Source: Carallia brachiata (taxonomy: Eukaryota; Streptophyta; Magnoliopsida; Malpighiales; Rhizophoraceae). Taken from it: a DNA stretch of 64,000 nucleotides. The stretch is from assembly GCA_021464245.1 (NCBI GenBank), contig JADCRB010000032.1, forward strand, positions 1,104,025-1,168,024, given 5' to 3'. Positions 1-12,261 of the stretch are shown piece by piece. Position 1 is the stretch's first letter. Every line of letters starts with the position of its first letter. A program made the position numbers and the translations under genes. The notes beneath the pieces are model-generated. The model saw only the letters and a list, made by a program, of their open reading frames with translations, was not told where the DNA came from and made no database searches.

Positions 1-440
1 TATATTATATATATATATTATGGGCCACTGTTTCATCAACTTAATCAGATTTTTTTTTTTAATTTTTATAAATTTAAACCAACTTTGAAGAAAGACAATT
101 AAGAGATAAGGGGCTCACACCATCAATATCATATTACTGGCATATAATTAATACCATTTGATTTAAGCTGACGGCAACCTGATCGGATCATCTAAAGCTA
201 AAATTTGAGTAATTCAGCATTTTTTATTTTGACTTCAAAAAATAAAGTGCACAAAATAATTCTGGTTATATGTATAAGTAAAGTGTAATGCGAGTCAAAA
301 GAGGAGCGTAAATCGTAAGAGGATGGAGGGGTACAATGGTCACATCACAATTCCGATATCGTATCAGAAGCTGCCGTTTCATATTAAAGAATCTTAAACC
401 CTGAACGCCCCCAGTTTCATCCCTCGCCACGGCGGATTGC
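1..440. other. Upstream flank of the PPR gene, no gene seen
   Basis: AT-rich sequence that starts with an AT dinucleotide run. Short open frames here have no recognisable similarity. It probably contains the promoter of the downstream PPR gene, but I could not pick out a convincing TATA box. Confidence 0.4.
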
Positions 441-777
441 GGCGAGGAAACCAAAACCTCCGCCACAAATTTCATCTGACATTACTACGCCACACTTGCA
501 CAGAAACAACACAGGATCCTGTCCAAAATTTCCAATCTTCAATTCGGTAAGTGACAGTGAGTTCCTGCGTCTCATTGTAAGGATTGCTTTGGGTTATATA
601 TCCATAGTTGGCGAGGAAACCAAAACCTCGCCACAAATTTCATCTGACATTACTACGCCACACTTGCACAGAAACAACACAGGATCCTGTCCAAAATTTC
701 CAATCTTCAATTCGGTAAGTGACAGTGAGTTCCTGCGTCTCATTGTAAGGATTGCTTTGGGTTATATATCCATAGTT
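441..777 (+). repeat. Near-perfect tandem duplication (about 169 bp x 2) in the PPR gene leader
   Basis: Copy 1 spans 441-609 and copy 2 spans 610-777. They differ by about one base (a cctccgcc versus cctcgcc difference), so the duplication is recent. Each copy contains a good splice-donor consensus (cggtaagtga, near 545 and 714). The pair lies directly before the PPR start codon, so the leader may have a duplicated exon end and donor. Copy 2 is only about 35 bp from the chosen ATG. Confidence 0.9.
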
Positions 778-811
778 GCCGATAACCCATCTTGGTTCTT
801 GTTGTATACTA

Positions 812-2995
812 ATGCTGAAAGGACCGAAGCTCGCCACCCATGTGAGCAAAACGCTGAAATCTTGTTGCAAGACACCGTTTTTGTCCTTTTTAGCAAAGTT
901 CCCATCTGGGTCTTGTGGATATTACGGTGGTAGCAAGTTTAAGGTTGATGGGTCTGAAAATGAAACTGATTGGGAAAGATTGCTCAAACCATTTGACCTC
1001 AAAGAGCTTCGAAGGTCATTTAGCCGAATTACCCCGTTGCAGCTTTGCAAGCTGCTTGAGTTGCCTATTGATGTGCCCACATCGTTGGAGGTGTTCCAAT
1101 GGGCGGGTTCCCAGAAGCGGTATTGCCACTCGTTTGAGGTGTATTATGTGTTGATCGACAAGCTTGGAGCGGCTAAGGAGTTTAAGGTTATAGATGGGCT
1201 GTTAGTTCAGATGAAAGAGGAAGGGATTGTTTTTAGAGAGTCCCTTTTCATTGTGATAATGAAATATTATGGGAAAGCTGGTCTCCCTGGGCAAGCTACC
1301 AGATTGTTGTTGGATATGAAGGGTGTTTACTCTTGTGAACCAACTTTTAGATCTTATAATGTTGTTTTGGATATACTGGTGGCTAGTAATTGTCCTAGCG
1401 TTGCATCCAACGTTTTTTATGAGATGTTGGGTAAGGGTGTTGCCCCTACAGTTTACACGTTTGGCGTGGTGATGAAGGCATTTTGTATGGTTAATGAGGT
1501 CGATAATGCGTGCTTGCTGCTCAAGGATATGACAAAATATGGGTGTGTGCCAAATTCGATTGTGTATCAAACTTTGATATGTGCACTTGCAAAGAGAGAT
1601 AGAGTGGATGAAGCATGGAAGCTTTTGGAAGAAATGTTGCTGATGAGTTGCATGCCTGATGTCGATACTTTTAATGATGTTATTTATGGTTTGTGCAGGC
1701 TCAACCGGATTCATGAGGGGGCAAAATTGGTTGACCGCATGCTTCTCCGAGGTTTTACTCCTAATGATATGACTTATTCAGTTCTAATGCAAGGATTATG
1801 CAGAACAGGACGAGTAGATGAAGCACAGGCATTATTTGACAAAGTTCCTGGTCCAAATGTTGTGCACTGTAATATCTTAATTAAAGGGTTTGTGAAGAGT
1901 GGCAGATTGAATGAAGCTAATGCTTTTCTTTATGATAGGATGTTAAAAAATGGCTGCACCCCGAATGCCTTCACCTTTAACATTTTAATTCATGGTTATT
2001 GCAAGAAGGGACTTCTTGGTTCCGCTCTTGATTTGGTTAATGAGATGGCTATTCAGGGATGCAAAGCCAGTGAAATCACATACATGATTTTAATTGATGG
2101 ATTCTGCAAGAAAGGCAAACTAGGTGATGTTGGTCATCTTGTTAATAAGATGTCGGCCATGGGCATTGCTATAAATACCGTGGGATATAACAGCATAATA
2201 AGTGCTCTATGCAAGGAAGGAAATGTTCAGGAAGCTCTGCACATGCTTGGTGAAATGTCGAGCAAAGGGTGTAAGCCTGACATATATACATTTAATACTC
2301 TTATATTTGGTCTGTGCAAGGTTGATAAAATGGACGATGCCTTGAGACTATACCAAGATATGCTTTTGGAGGGTGTTATCGCTAATAGTGTAACCTACAA
2401 CACGTTAATACGTGCTTACTTGAGGAGAAATGCAATTCAAGATGCACTTAAGCTTGTAAACGAGATGTTGTTTAGAGGGTGTCCTCTTGATGAAATCACC
2501 TATAATGGCCTAATGAAGGCATTCTGCAATGCTGGGGCTCTTGAAAGAGCATGGGGTTTATTTGAAGAAATGATGAGGAAAGGTACAATGCCCAGTAACA
2601 TCTCATGCAATATTGGTCAATGGCCTTTGTGACGCTGGTAAAGTACACGAAGCTCTAGAGTTTTGCAGGATATGATTCATCGAGGGTTTGCACCAGACAT
2701 AGTCACCTATAATACCCTGATCAATGGTTTCTGCAAGAGGGACCGCCTTCAGGAGGCACTGAATCTCTTCAATAAATTGCAGGTTGAAGGAATGCAACCT
2801 GATACTATTACTTACAACACGTTGATTTGCTGGCATTGCAGAAAGGGAATGCTTCATGATGCCTATTTACTCCTCCATAGAGGAATCAAGAGTGACTTTG
2901 TACCTAATGACGTGACATGGTACGTCTTGGTCAGAAATTTTACCAAAGAAAGTGAAAAGGAGATTCCTGCCTTGTCTTATGCTCAATTTGAGTGA
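812..2995 (+). CDS. P-class pentatricopeptide repeat (PPR) protein, mitochondrial; two frame lesions near 2610 and 2660
   Basis: The protein is a tandem array of roughly 14-15 PPR motifs of about 35 residues, recognisable by repeats such as TYNTLI, GFCKKG and MLKNGCTPNAFT. P-class PPR proteins bind organellar RNA and act in its translation, stability or processing. Overall resemblance is to Arabidopsis At5g64320, which I recall as the mitochondrial translation factor MTL1; I am not certain of that name. I chose the ATG at 812 because a basic, Ser-rich presequence follows (MLKGPKL...). An ATG-like codon 12 residues upstream is possible. The frame opened at 812 stops at 2630-2632. The PPR sequence continues in another frame (VNGLCDAGKVHEALEF) and returns to the original frame at QDMIHRG, ending at 2993-2995. 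This fits a loss of 2 nt followed by a loss of 1 nt. Either the gene is damaged or the assembly has errors here; read literally, the protein ends 606 residues from the 812 start. Confidence 0.85.
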
Positions 2996-4720
2996 TTGTA
3001 AGGTGGCTTCTGCTTTGGGAATATGGATCTCTTTTGTGTTTCTGAAATTGTTGTGCTTTGCAAAAATTACCGTCAACAAGTTTTAGCTGACGTTAATGCC
3101 TTTACTTCATCTTGATAGTAATATGCTTTAATTAACCGTCATTGGTCAGAACTCTAAAGCTGTGGACTCCCAATGAGTTGAGAAGTGGATTGCAGGCTTT
3201 GAAAATTAGTGGATTGCAGGCTTTGAAAATTGTGTGGATTTTATTGAACGGTCTCTGGAAACACATTGATATGTATATGTTGACGGTGAGAATTAGCTTC
3301 ACTTGTTTTGTTCCTTGCTATGCATTACGAATTATTCAGACTGAGCTAAAGTAGAAGACTGAGCTACCCTTACAAGATGTATCTCAACAGAAATGCACTC
3401 ATGAACATAGGGTGAGCATTCCATGTTTGCTTCTTATGTGTATGTATTGATTTACATCCCAATAATTGTTCCGCTATTTCTCTGGTTTTTGTTTTTTCTT
3501 CAAATAATCACATGTTGAAGAAGGAAACGATTGGAACACTGAAAAATCTAGAATGGCTAGATAGTCAACGAAGTTTCTAACTTATATATTGATGCTGCCA
3601 TTAACACAGGAAGGAAGGAATGTACATATGAGTTGTTTGTTGAAGATGTACAAATGGAACATGCATATTCCTGCAACGCGAGATAGTTTCTCAAATCTTA
3701 TTGCCCACCAAGCTCATAATCAAGCTACTGGCTTTATGACCTCTCTTTTCCTACCGTTAGGGACGCCTAGTGCCACTTTGCCAAGGAGCGCTGCCCACGC
3801 TTTCATGTCTCTTTATGTGATAAGCACTGGGTGTTTCCAAGCACCGAAGCCTACATTTATTCACATTAGTTCATCCAAAGTTCCTTATCCTTATGCACGA
3901 TTTTTTGAATTCCAAAGTTCCTTACTCTTATGCACCATTTTTTGAATGTGCGACCTCTGGATTAGGCTACAACGACTGGGTTGCTTGTAACATTGGGAAG
4001 AAATTGTAGATTAGAACGGAACAATTCCTTTTTGAGTGCTTTTGTTGATAACGTTGTCGTACTAGTCTAGGAGTCTAATACTGTTTAACTAGAGGTCTCT
4101 AGTTTTAATTCTGAAAATATAACTGTGTTGAATACCAGCTGAAAAATCTGTCACTCATTAAAATTTTATCTAGATTAGTCTGAATTAGTCTTTTATTGTC
4201 TATTGAGATCTTATCCAGATCAGTCCAAATTATCAGTCCAAATTAATTAACTTTGGATTGGATATTGAGCTATCTTAGATAATAAAAAAAAAAAAATTTG
4301 TTGTCTTGGTCTACCAAAGGTCAGATAGTTTTGTCTAAAAATTCAACTTCGTTTTTTCGTTAATTCAGGATCATGTCACAAAGAATTGAATCCTTATCTT
4401 AGTTTGACCAACCATTCATAATCCTCGATTTGCTTGATATTAATGAAGGTCAAATTTTGAACTGCTTTTCAACAATGGATTGAAGTGTTTGCAATGAGCA
4501 ATTCAAAACACAGGATGTTCATACGGAAAGCAGACGAGAAAAATACCAAATTCTAGAGAATGGAAATCTGGGTTTTATCATAATTATCAGAAAATTTACA
4601 ATGTTGCCTATTTGTACCACATCGAATTATACAGCTAACAACAAAAACTGGAAGAACCAACCAATCGTTGAAAGAAAGATGAGGAGGATTTCGGTGGTAT
4701 TTTGGTAACCAACTAATCAT
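2996..4720. other. 3' flank of the PPR gene and intergenic DNA
   Basis: Probably 3' UTR followed by unannotated DNA. The longest open frame (3589-3945, 118 codons) shows no domain, signal or repeat that I recognise, and its composition is not convincingly coding. Confidence 0.4.
3185..3232 (+). repeat. 24-bp direct repeat, two units
   Basis: Units at 3185-3208 and 3209-3232 differ only in the last base. They lie in the 3' flank of the PPR gene and look like a replication-slippage duplication. Confidence 0.9.
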
Positions 4721-4909
4721 TACTAGCAAATTTTCATCATAAAACACAAATACTTCTGAAAAATAAGAACAAAAAAAAATCCAAAAGGGGCTATTTTGGT
4801 AACAGATTTATCATCACTGACAAGAATTTTCATTATGAAGCACAAATACTTTCCGAAAAATAAGAAAAAAAGAAAAGATAAAAATGTATGTCTCATGGCC
4901 AGTCCCAGT

Positions 4910-5280
4910 AGGTAAAGGCGGCGACGCTGCTCCCAAAGGCGATGGAATATGAGACCGCCAGTCGACGGAGGAGCTCCTCGGAGGAAGAATCCCCGGGGGA
5001 GGACCTTCGACGTCAACAATGGCAATAATTTTTGACGTTTGCTTTAGGGATTTGCAAACATCTAAGTTTTAAGTTTGCCCCAAATCAAAGCACTGATTTC
5101 TTTCAGAAATCACGTCAAAAAAATAAAAATAAAACAAAAGAATAAATCTCAAAAAATTTATGAAAATTCAATTCTTCCCGGCCAGTGCCAAATTGTAAGG
5201 GCGGCAACGCCGCCGCACGAGGTGATGGAATATGTGACCTGCGACGCCTACTCGACAGAAAATCCCCCCGCCAGATTTTA
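4910..5280 (-). other. Pair of related GC-rich islands, possible relic exon
   Basis: Two GC-rich blocks (about 4914-4995 and 5180-5275) lie in AT-rich DNA and resemble each other. Both carry a gatggaatatg core next to ggcg/gacgc blocks, and each is followed by a tract of AAAAATAAG-like sequence. On the minus strand the first block is open (4723-5025, beginning MPLLTSKVLP), but I recognise no family. It could be a duplicated first exon or leader of a decayed gene. Confidence 0.35.
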
Positions 5281-5436
5281 ACTCACCAGCAGAACCAAAA
5301 CACAAATATTAAAATTAAAGAAAAAAGAAAAAGAAGAGTAAAACATTGAAAACAACGTAGGATTCGCAGTAAGAAATTGCAAGAAACCCCACCAACGACG
5401 TCGGGGTGTTAGAGAAACAACCATTGAAGGTACATT

Positions 5437-5444
5437 TATTTATA
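5437..5444 (-). promoter_or_regulatory. Candidate TATA box (TATAAATA), minus strand
   Basis: The reverse strand reads CTATAAATAAATG about 160 bp upstream of the second GC-rich island. Position and motif would suit a minus-strand transcript through 4.7-5.4 kb. No second promoter element or product supports it. Confidence 0.3.
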
Positions 5445-5450
5445 GGAGAG

Positions 5451-7985
5451 ATCGCAGCCAACGTCAACCGAGATATTAGGGTTGATTTTTTATTTGAATA
5501 GTCTAATATTCAGTATATTTCACTGATTAATTTGAATCAATTCATATGATAAAAATTTTTTAGTAAGAAGAAATTTAATGTAATTATATAGTCAGAACTT
5601 AAATTTGAAACTAGAATTCAAATTTGAAACTTTTAATTAAATGGTAACGAATTTTAACCATCCGCACTAGTGTCTATTAGTTTTATATATCAGATTTTTG
5701 TCTCAATTTTAAAAAAGAGTAATCAATTGTTAAATTATTATTACTTTATTAATAAAAAGAATAATAAAAAATTAAAATAAAAATTTATTATATTTTTTAT
5801 TATTATTTTTATTACGACAGTTGTAAAAAATTAATAATTAATTATTTTTTTTAAATATCTCAAGAGAAAATTCGGGACACTTCCTCAAAGTTCCCAAACT
5901 TTTTCCAACAAAAAAACTTTCTTTTTCGTTTGTTTTTACTTTTGGGCTCCCTAGATTAGGGGCTTACGGTTTTCGAATGAATTTAAGAGAGGCCTCCAAT
6001 TCAGGGCCCAGCCCGTGAACAATGATTCTTGTATTCATGTTGGGCCCAAAAGAGGTTGCTCTGGTTTTGTCTTTCGGACCAACACTTACTTTAAAAGGAG
6101 ATGCGTCCTAATACCTACCTACAGAATGGTTAACAGTCAAGACTTCTAATTGAAATATCAAAACTCAGATCTCTTTCTTACCAACCCCTTTCTTGTTAGA
6201 CAATCTCCACGAAAACCAAAAAAAAAAAAAAAAGACACGTCCCTTCCCCATGAGCGCAGCGCCCTAATTTTTTTCGTTTTAAATTGCTCTAGTAGGTCAA
6301 TTTTCCAGAAGAGCATATATTACCAAATGTAATTTAAAGAACGGAAATCCTTAGGTCAAACAGATGGATTATTGACGATTCAAGAAAATGCAAATTGTTT
6401 CTAGCATTTGACAAGTGAAACAACATAGCCACATTTATAATGCCATCATCCAGTCTCAATACCACATAAGGAACCAAAGGCCCTACACTATAATTACCCG
6501 CCACAAGCCATAACACAGATCACGACATTCATCTAACACTCCGTTGAGGTACCAGACTTTTGTTTTTGGGGGTTCAGGCATTCACCAAACTTACAAAATA
6601 TAAACTTAAGATATTTTGGTGGGTTGTATTTGGAAAATCAAAAAGAGACCAACATTTCTAGCACTCACCCTACAATGATGATTAATGAAGGGGAATGGCC
6701 CTTTACCCTGGAAAGTACGAAGTATCCTACCATGCAACAAAATAGGATGCTTCCACAACTGACTTCACCAGCAATGTTTACATTCGATAGCAAACCTTGA
6801 AATAGAGAAAAATGTAGAGAGTCCATATGCCCTGATAACAAGCAAGCAATAACACCCAAATGCTACAAATGCCACACATGCCACATATGCTTCAAACACC
6901 GAAATATATTGGTTACTACCATCCTGGTTGCCTTGTAAACTAGAGGAGACATGCCCTCTTTACTCAACCAATGGCAAACACACAACATAACTAGCATGAA
7001 AGATTTTGCATCAGCTGAAACTTCAAATTTACTATTTTCTTCAAGCACTCGGGTTATCTTGCAACCACTCCAAATCTTTCATATCGCTGAGATGAATATT
7101 AGAAAAACCAAAAGGTTCCCCTAGATTGAACCAGTTGAATAAAACATAACCCAACCATGAGCTGTCCCAACATTATCACCAGCAAACACAAAGCAGGTTG
7201 CATTTGGTCAGTGCAGAAGCAAATCATCAAACTTGACCAGAAAACCTAGATCAGTTAAATTCCTATTATTGTAAAAAAAAAAAAAAAAAAAACCATCCTA
7301 ACTTTTTCATCAAAACTCCCGACAAGAGGTGGTCTGGCCGCAATGCATTGCTAAAGTAACGCAAACACTGATTCCCATGGGCCCATGAAAACAATACTTA
7401 AGCTAATAGAACAAAGATGCACTGGTGTAAGAGACATATTCGAGAAAGCCAGTGTAAACTGACACAAGGAAGAATTGGCAAGCCCTGAAAAACACTCCTT
7501 AGCAACAGCAAAACTATCAGTGGAGGTCATAACTAGCTCTATTTTGTACAAGGTTGCAAATAACAACAAACATCAGACAATCATATTCGGCTATATAATC
7601 CCAGACTATATCTGAGCTAAACTGACAACAAATGCAACTCTTAAACCAAATCGGAGAGCTTCAAGTGATCTTCCTTAACAAGACTTGTTGCAAGTGGATG
7701 ATTCCACATTGAGAATGTCACCCTATCAAAAGATTTACTACACTACTGCTACTCAATTCACAGTCTGAGTACCCGATGGATGATTCCAAAGCACAAAATA
7801 ATCGAAAACAAATTTATCATAAAAGTTTCAAATTGCAATGAACCTCTAACAGTTGTATCAACACAATGAAGTAAAGTTACAGTGCAGAAGTGCACAATAG
7901 CAAAATCCAATACAAAACCGAACTTATTATAATGGCGATTAAGGCAGAGGATTGACAAAGTAAGACAAAGAGTTTTGACAAATTT
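5451..7985. other. Intergenic DNA downstream of the complex I gene
   Basis: AT-rich between 5.5 and 5.9 kb. Two GGGCCC-containing sites near 6005 and 6053 look promoter-like but have no gene attached. The rest (6.3-7.98 kb) has moderate composition and only short minus-strand frames, so it may be long 3' UTR or intron of the complex I gene. No RNA gene or transposon ends were recognised. Confidence 0.4.
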
Positions 7986-8424
7986 CTAATTATTGAAACC
8001 TCGTTTCTGGTTACGAGCAACCTCACCCTCATTGGGGAAAAACCCCATGAGTCGACCCGCCGAGTTCTGGTAGGCGTACATAAACCCTCCCATCAGCCCT
8101 ATCAATCCTCCAGTAACCATTGATGGCCCCCTTATCCCTGGCTTTATGCCTATAATAATCCAACCATTATAGCCAAAAACAAGAAAAGAAAAGAAAACCC
8201 ATTAGCATTTACAAGTGAAAAATTTGTCACGAATCTAAAGAAAAAAAAATATTGAAGGGGATGGGGTGACCTGAAAGATAGCCGACGGTGACGGAGACGC
8301 CGCTGATGGTGGCGAAACGGAGGTAATCGAGGGTGTTGAAGTTTCCCACAACCTTGGTGAATGGTGGGTTGCGATCTATCACTGGGTATTCTGGTTTTGC
8401 CGATGCTGTGATGTCTGTGTTCAT
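7986..8424 (-). CDS. Small mitochondrial complex I (ESSS-like) subunit
   Basis: Two exons on the minus strand, 8271-8424 and 7986-8149, join in phase (TCA G|GC) to give 105 residues. The protein begins MNTDITASAKPEYP, has a DYLRFATISGVSVTVGYLSG hydrophobic segment, then GPSMVTGGLIGLMGGF as a second, Gly-rich membrane segment, and ends in a polar tail (NEGEVARNQKRG). This matches the conserved plant protein annotated in Arabidopsis (At2g42310/At3g57785) as the ESSS subunit of NADH:ubiquinone oxidoreductase, an inner-membrane accessory subunit of respiratory complex I. The frame is open 35 codons further upstream (to 8529). I prefer the internal Met because family members start there and the upstream part is polar and Asp/Glu-rich. 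Donor and acceptor are both canonical (GTCACC, ATTATAG). The ESSS name comes from annotation transfer; the family match is firmer than the exact subunit. Confidence 0.8.
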
Positions 8425-8559
8425 CTTTGCCGCTGTTGCTCTATCACTCTCTCCGTCTCCGTCGTCCTCTGAGGTTTTCGCCCAAACAACATCGTTCTCG
8501 GAAACTAAAGCGATGAATTGATGGACCATTAATGGATTTTGAGCCGGGATAAGTGAATT

Positions 8560-8599
8560 TGGGCCTCATGGTCATTAATTAGCCTATTAATTGGGCCCA
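8560..8599 (-). promoter_or_regulatory. Site II-type TGGGCC motifs upstream of the complex I gene
   Basis: Two TGGGCC/GGGCCCA motifs (8560-8565 and 8592-8599) lie about 140-175 bp upstream of the start codon. Such elements are known in promoters of plant nuclear genes for mitochondrial and growth-related proteins, where TCP factors bind. Their function here is inferred from motif and position only. Confidence 0.5.
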
Positions 8600-11500
8600 G
8601 AAAGGTTACTCTTGAGCCTTGAGACCTAAAAGAGTGCAATTTACTGCAGTCCAATTTCACATGTTTATCTCTATAGTTTAGTCTAGGAAAAACGTTGCGT
8701 CTCATTTATCTCATTGGCTTTTTTTTTTTTTTTTTGCGAAAAATAGGAAAGTAAAATAATCTTCTACAGTTTCGGTAAGGAGCATGTAACTTTGTATCTA
8801 ATGAAAACGTGAAGATTCTTAATAGTTGCAGTATAATCTCACATTAGAAGATGAGTTATAAATTTAATTTTATCATTCGATCTTGATAGGATTTCAACCA
8901 AAGTATCTTGTTGTAATTATTAATTAGCGGACTTGTATGCAAATAACTTCAATTAGAATTGCTAACTATATATCATTACATCACCTAAAGTAGTAGTTCA
9001 GTAACAAGTGAACGTGTATTTTATGTTAACGACTCGAATTTGAGTTCTTACACTCGCACTCGAACCCTCTCTTGGCAAATGGTTGACTGTACGTTGAGAT
9101 AGTGAAAGATTGTGACGCAGTAATGAGTTGTAGACTTGGTAATCACCATGATATCCAATGACTAAGACAAGTTCAATTCCATTTGTGGTAAGAAGATGAG
9201 TTTGCTCTTTTAAATGTGGTTGAATGAGACGTTATAAATGATATTTAGTCTGATCTTAACTCGCAGATTTGATAACCGATATATTTACGATTGATCTATT
9301 TTGTAGTTAAAAAAAAACTATATATCATTATACAATATATGGTTAGCAATTAAGCTTAACAAATACTATGCTAGATTGCCCTTTACCTGAGTAATCGTTC
9401 TTATAATTATAAACTCTCTCTTTTTTTTCGGTTTGAATAGACTGCTGTAGTTGGTTGACCTTTTGACCACCTCTTTCGAAACATATAGCCGTTGGCCCGC
9501 TGCGGAATCCAGACAAACAAATCTCAGTGAAATACGATTATACGAGAGAAAATCCGAACTATCAGATATTTATAAGATTAATGATTACAGCAAAATCTAC
9601 AACAATAATGACCCATGAAAATATTTAATTTTTTAATATGTGCCAGACAATAAAACAATGTAAAAAAAATATTTATTCCTAAAAAAAGCTGCCGAATCAC
9701 ACTTTGCTAGAATTTTTTTGTAAAATAATTTATATTTGTAAAATATTTGTAGTAAAAATAATAATTTTCCTTTATTACTTACTTATAGTACAGTTTATGT
9801 TTTTCGTGAAAATAACTTCAGTTCTGCAAAAGGAGAAGTTATTTTACTTGAAAATCTGAAAAATTTTCCCAAATTTTATCTCTGTAAAATATTTTCCGTG
9901 AAATAAATATCAAAAAATATATAAAATTTTTTCTTATAAAATATTTTACAGGAAATAAACACACCCTAAATTTCATAATCTTTTTTTTTTGGGGGTCTAA
10001 AATTTCATAATCTATTTGTACTTAAATGGTAAATATCCCTTTTGAAGTTTATAAGATTCCTAGGCCTAGAGTGGCGAAGGAAATGGTTCTAACTTCATCA
10101 AACTCGCTTGCTATGATCTTATTTTGTGGTCCTGCCATTTGGGTCTGGCAAAACTCATCTCATTTCGTGACTGGTTCATGGCTCAAACAACTCTGCACTT
10201 TAATTGAGGCTGGCTGGGGTTGTGTTGCTGACATCTTGTTGGGGCTCGAAAACATTGTTATCACTTCTTTTCTATACGGTCACGGCCTTTTTCCGGTTGG
10301 GGCGCGACAATGACCCCATAACAAAATTTAGAGCCCAACCAGCTTTGGGTCAAATGTTATTGTCTAATCATCAACGATGCTCAGACAGATTTGGTGTTTT
10401 AGCCCGATCGAAACAGGAAATTGGGTTACCCGTCTCCCTCCTGTATACACGTTCCTGCATTGGACATAACCCAAGAAACGAATGTAACATGACTGGTTGT
10501 AACTTGGAAATCAATGCCAGTAAATCCACTACCACGAAATGGTTGTGGACTTTTAGACATAGACGAAACCATGTGAAAAAGAGATAGAATAAAAAAGCAC
10601 AAAGGAATGTGTAGTTCGTCATAACAATCTATATTGACGGCTTAAAGATTTATAAAGATTACATTTATTTTATTAAATTGTGTCTTAATAATACGTAATT
10701 TATGATATTTGTAATGGAGATTGTCATACACATAAGGCAACTATATGTTGTAATAATTTGATGATTTAAGATTGAAATTGATTGATCACTGTAATTCTAA
10801 ATTTATTACATCTAAATATACAAATCTTTCTAATTTTAATTTAGAATCTTAACTTGATCGCATTCATAATTTTAGACTATCGATAGAGGTTTTAGGCAAA
10901 GTCGTGAGTTTTGAGATATCACCACCAAGATGTCGAGCAGGTTTAAATGAGATGGACAAATACAAAGATTATTTTTTTTTAATCTGAATTCTGCATAGTA
11001 CTAAACCATTTCAGGAGGGGATTGATAGTGTGCAAAAGTTCAAACTTTGATTAGATGTATAATTACACACAAACTTATCATCAAGCTCTCATCTCAAGTG
11101 ATGAAAGTAATTAATTTCAGTTAGACACGCATCATACATCAATGAATCCATTATAGCATCAACCAACAATGTTGTTTACATTTATTTATTCCCTGCAGAA
11201 ACATGTCAATTATGAACTTAGAGAAGAAATTTGATTTCATAATTTTCATTGCACGCCTTGTCTAAAAACACGACATTTTTTTTCCCTATCTTCTTGATTC
11301 ACGTGCCTCTCAAACGTCGAAGTTCCTAAACCAAAATAATGGGGGGGACGTGGGGGACTCCTTGGCTACCTTTCTGAATAAAAGAAGCATCCAATTCCGA
11401 TCTAGCTATCACAAATATTAGCGTCTACAATTTTTGGCTTCTGCATGCCATGCCCATCCAACTACTCCAAGACAAATTAAAAAGAAGATTAGAGAGAGAC

Positions 11501-12097
11501 AGTTCGTGGGCTGGGAACCTTGGCCTTATCCATACATTATTATTGATCAACTTCAATCAGTGCATGATGAGGTCCAAAGACTGTTGTTGCATCTTACAAT
11601 TCAAATTTGTCTTCCTCTTACTCAAAACAGAACAATTTCCCCACTTTCTTTCTGTTGCAAAAATAACGCTATAGACAAAAAAAAAAAAATGAATAAAAAA
11701 AACATAAATTTTACATAGAAAATTTTAATGTTGGCAAAAACCATAAGTAGAGGGAAAAAAAATGATAAAATCCACTAAATAAAAAAAAAGTGCAATGAAG
11801 AGTTTAGAGTGGAATAAAGTTTACAAGCACTAATCGGAAAAAAAAAATATATAAATATATAAATATATATATAAAACAAGTTGGAGACAGTAGCTCACCA
11901 TTGATCCTCACTAAAAATTCATATTATGTCATATCACGAGTTTTTCAAATAAAACTCAATAGGATCCGGACCACCATACTTGAAAGCTTTCCTGGGCAAG
12001 AAAAACCCTTTGAGAAAGGGGGAATTTCTAATATTAAATAACGCATAAAAAGTTACATTTTAAGGACTTTATTTTTAGGGGCAAAACTTTCAAAGAA
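8600..12097. other. Gene-poor AT-rich intergenic region
   Basis: No coding sequence that I can support. The open frames at 10026-10587 and 11434-11718 have no domain or family resemblance. The stretch at about 9600-9970 contains repeated aaatattttac/gaaataaacacaccc-type sequence, as found at the ends of old plant DNA transposons. I could not pair both ends. Confidence 0.4.
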
Positions 12098-12261
12098 AGC
12101 TAAGGACCCGTTTGGAGATAATTTTGTTTTCTGTTTTCTGTTTATTTTTCACAAAAAAATAGAAAACATGTTTGGTATTTATTTTGTTTTCTGTTTTTTG
12201 CTGAAAAATTAAAAGTGTTTTTCAAAGAAAAAAAACAATTTGAGAAAACAATAAAAACTAT

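Noticed and set aside
496..933. 145-codon frame over the duplicated leader of the PPR gene
   Set aside because: It owes its length to the tandem duplication and repeats the same peptide twice. It has no similarity to known proteins and ends inside the PPR gene in another frame.
3589..3945. 118-codon frame downstream of the PPR gene
   Set aside because: No domain, signal or family resemblance, and no supporting promoter. Chance frame in moderately GC-balanced DNA.
10026..10587. Overlapping frames of 95 and 127 codons
   Set aside because: Unrecognised, overlapping in two frames on one strand, with mixed amino-acid composition and no regulatory context.
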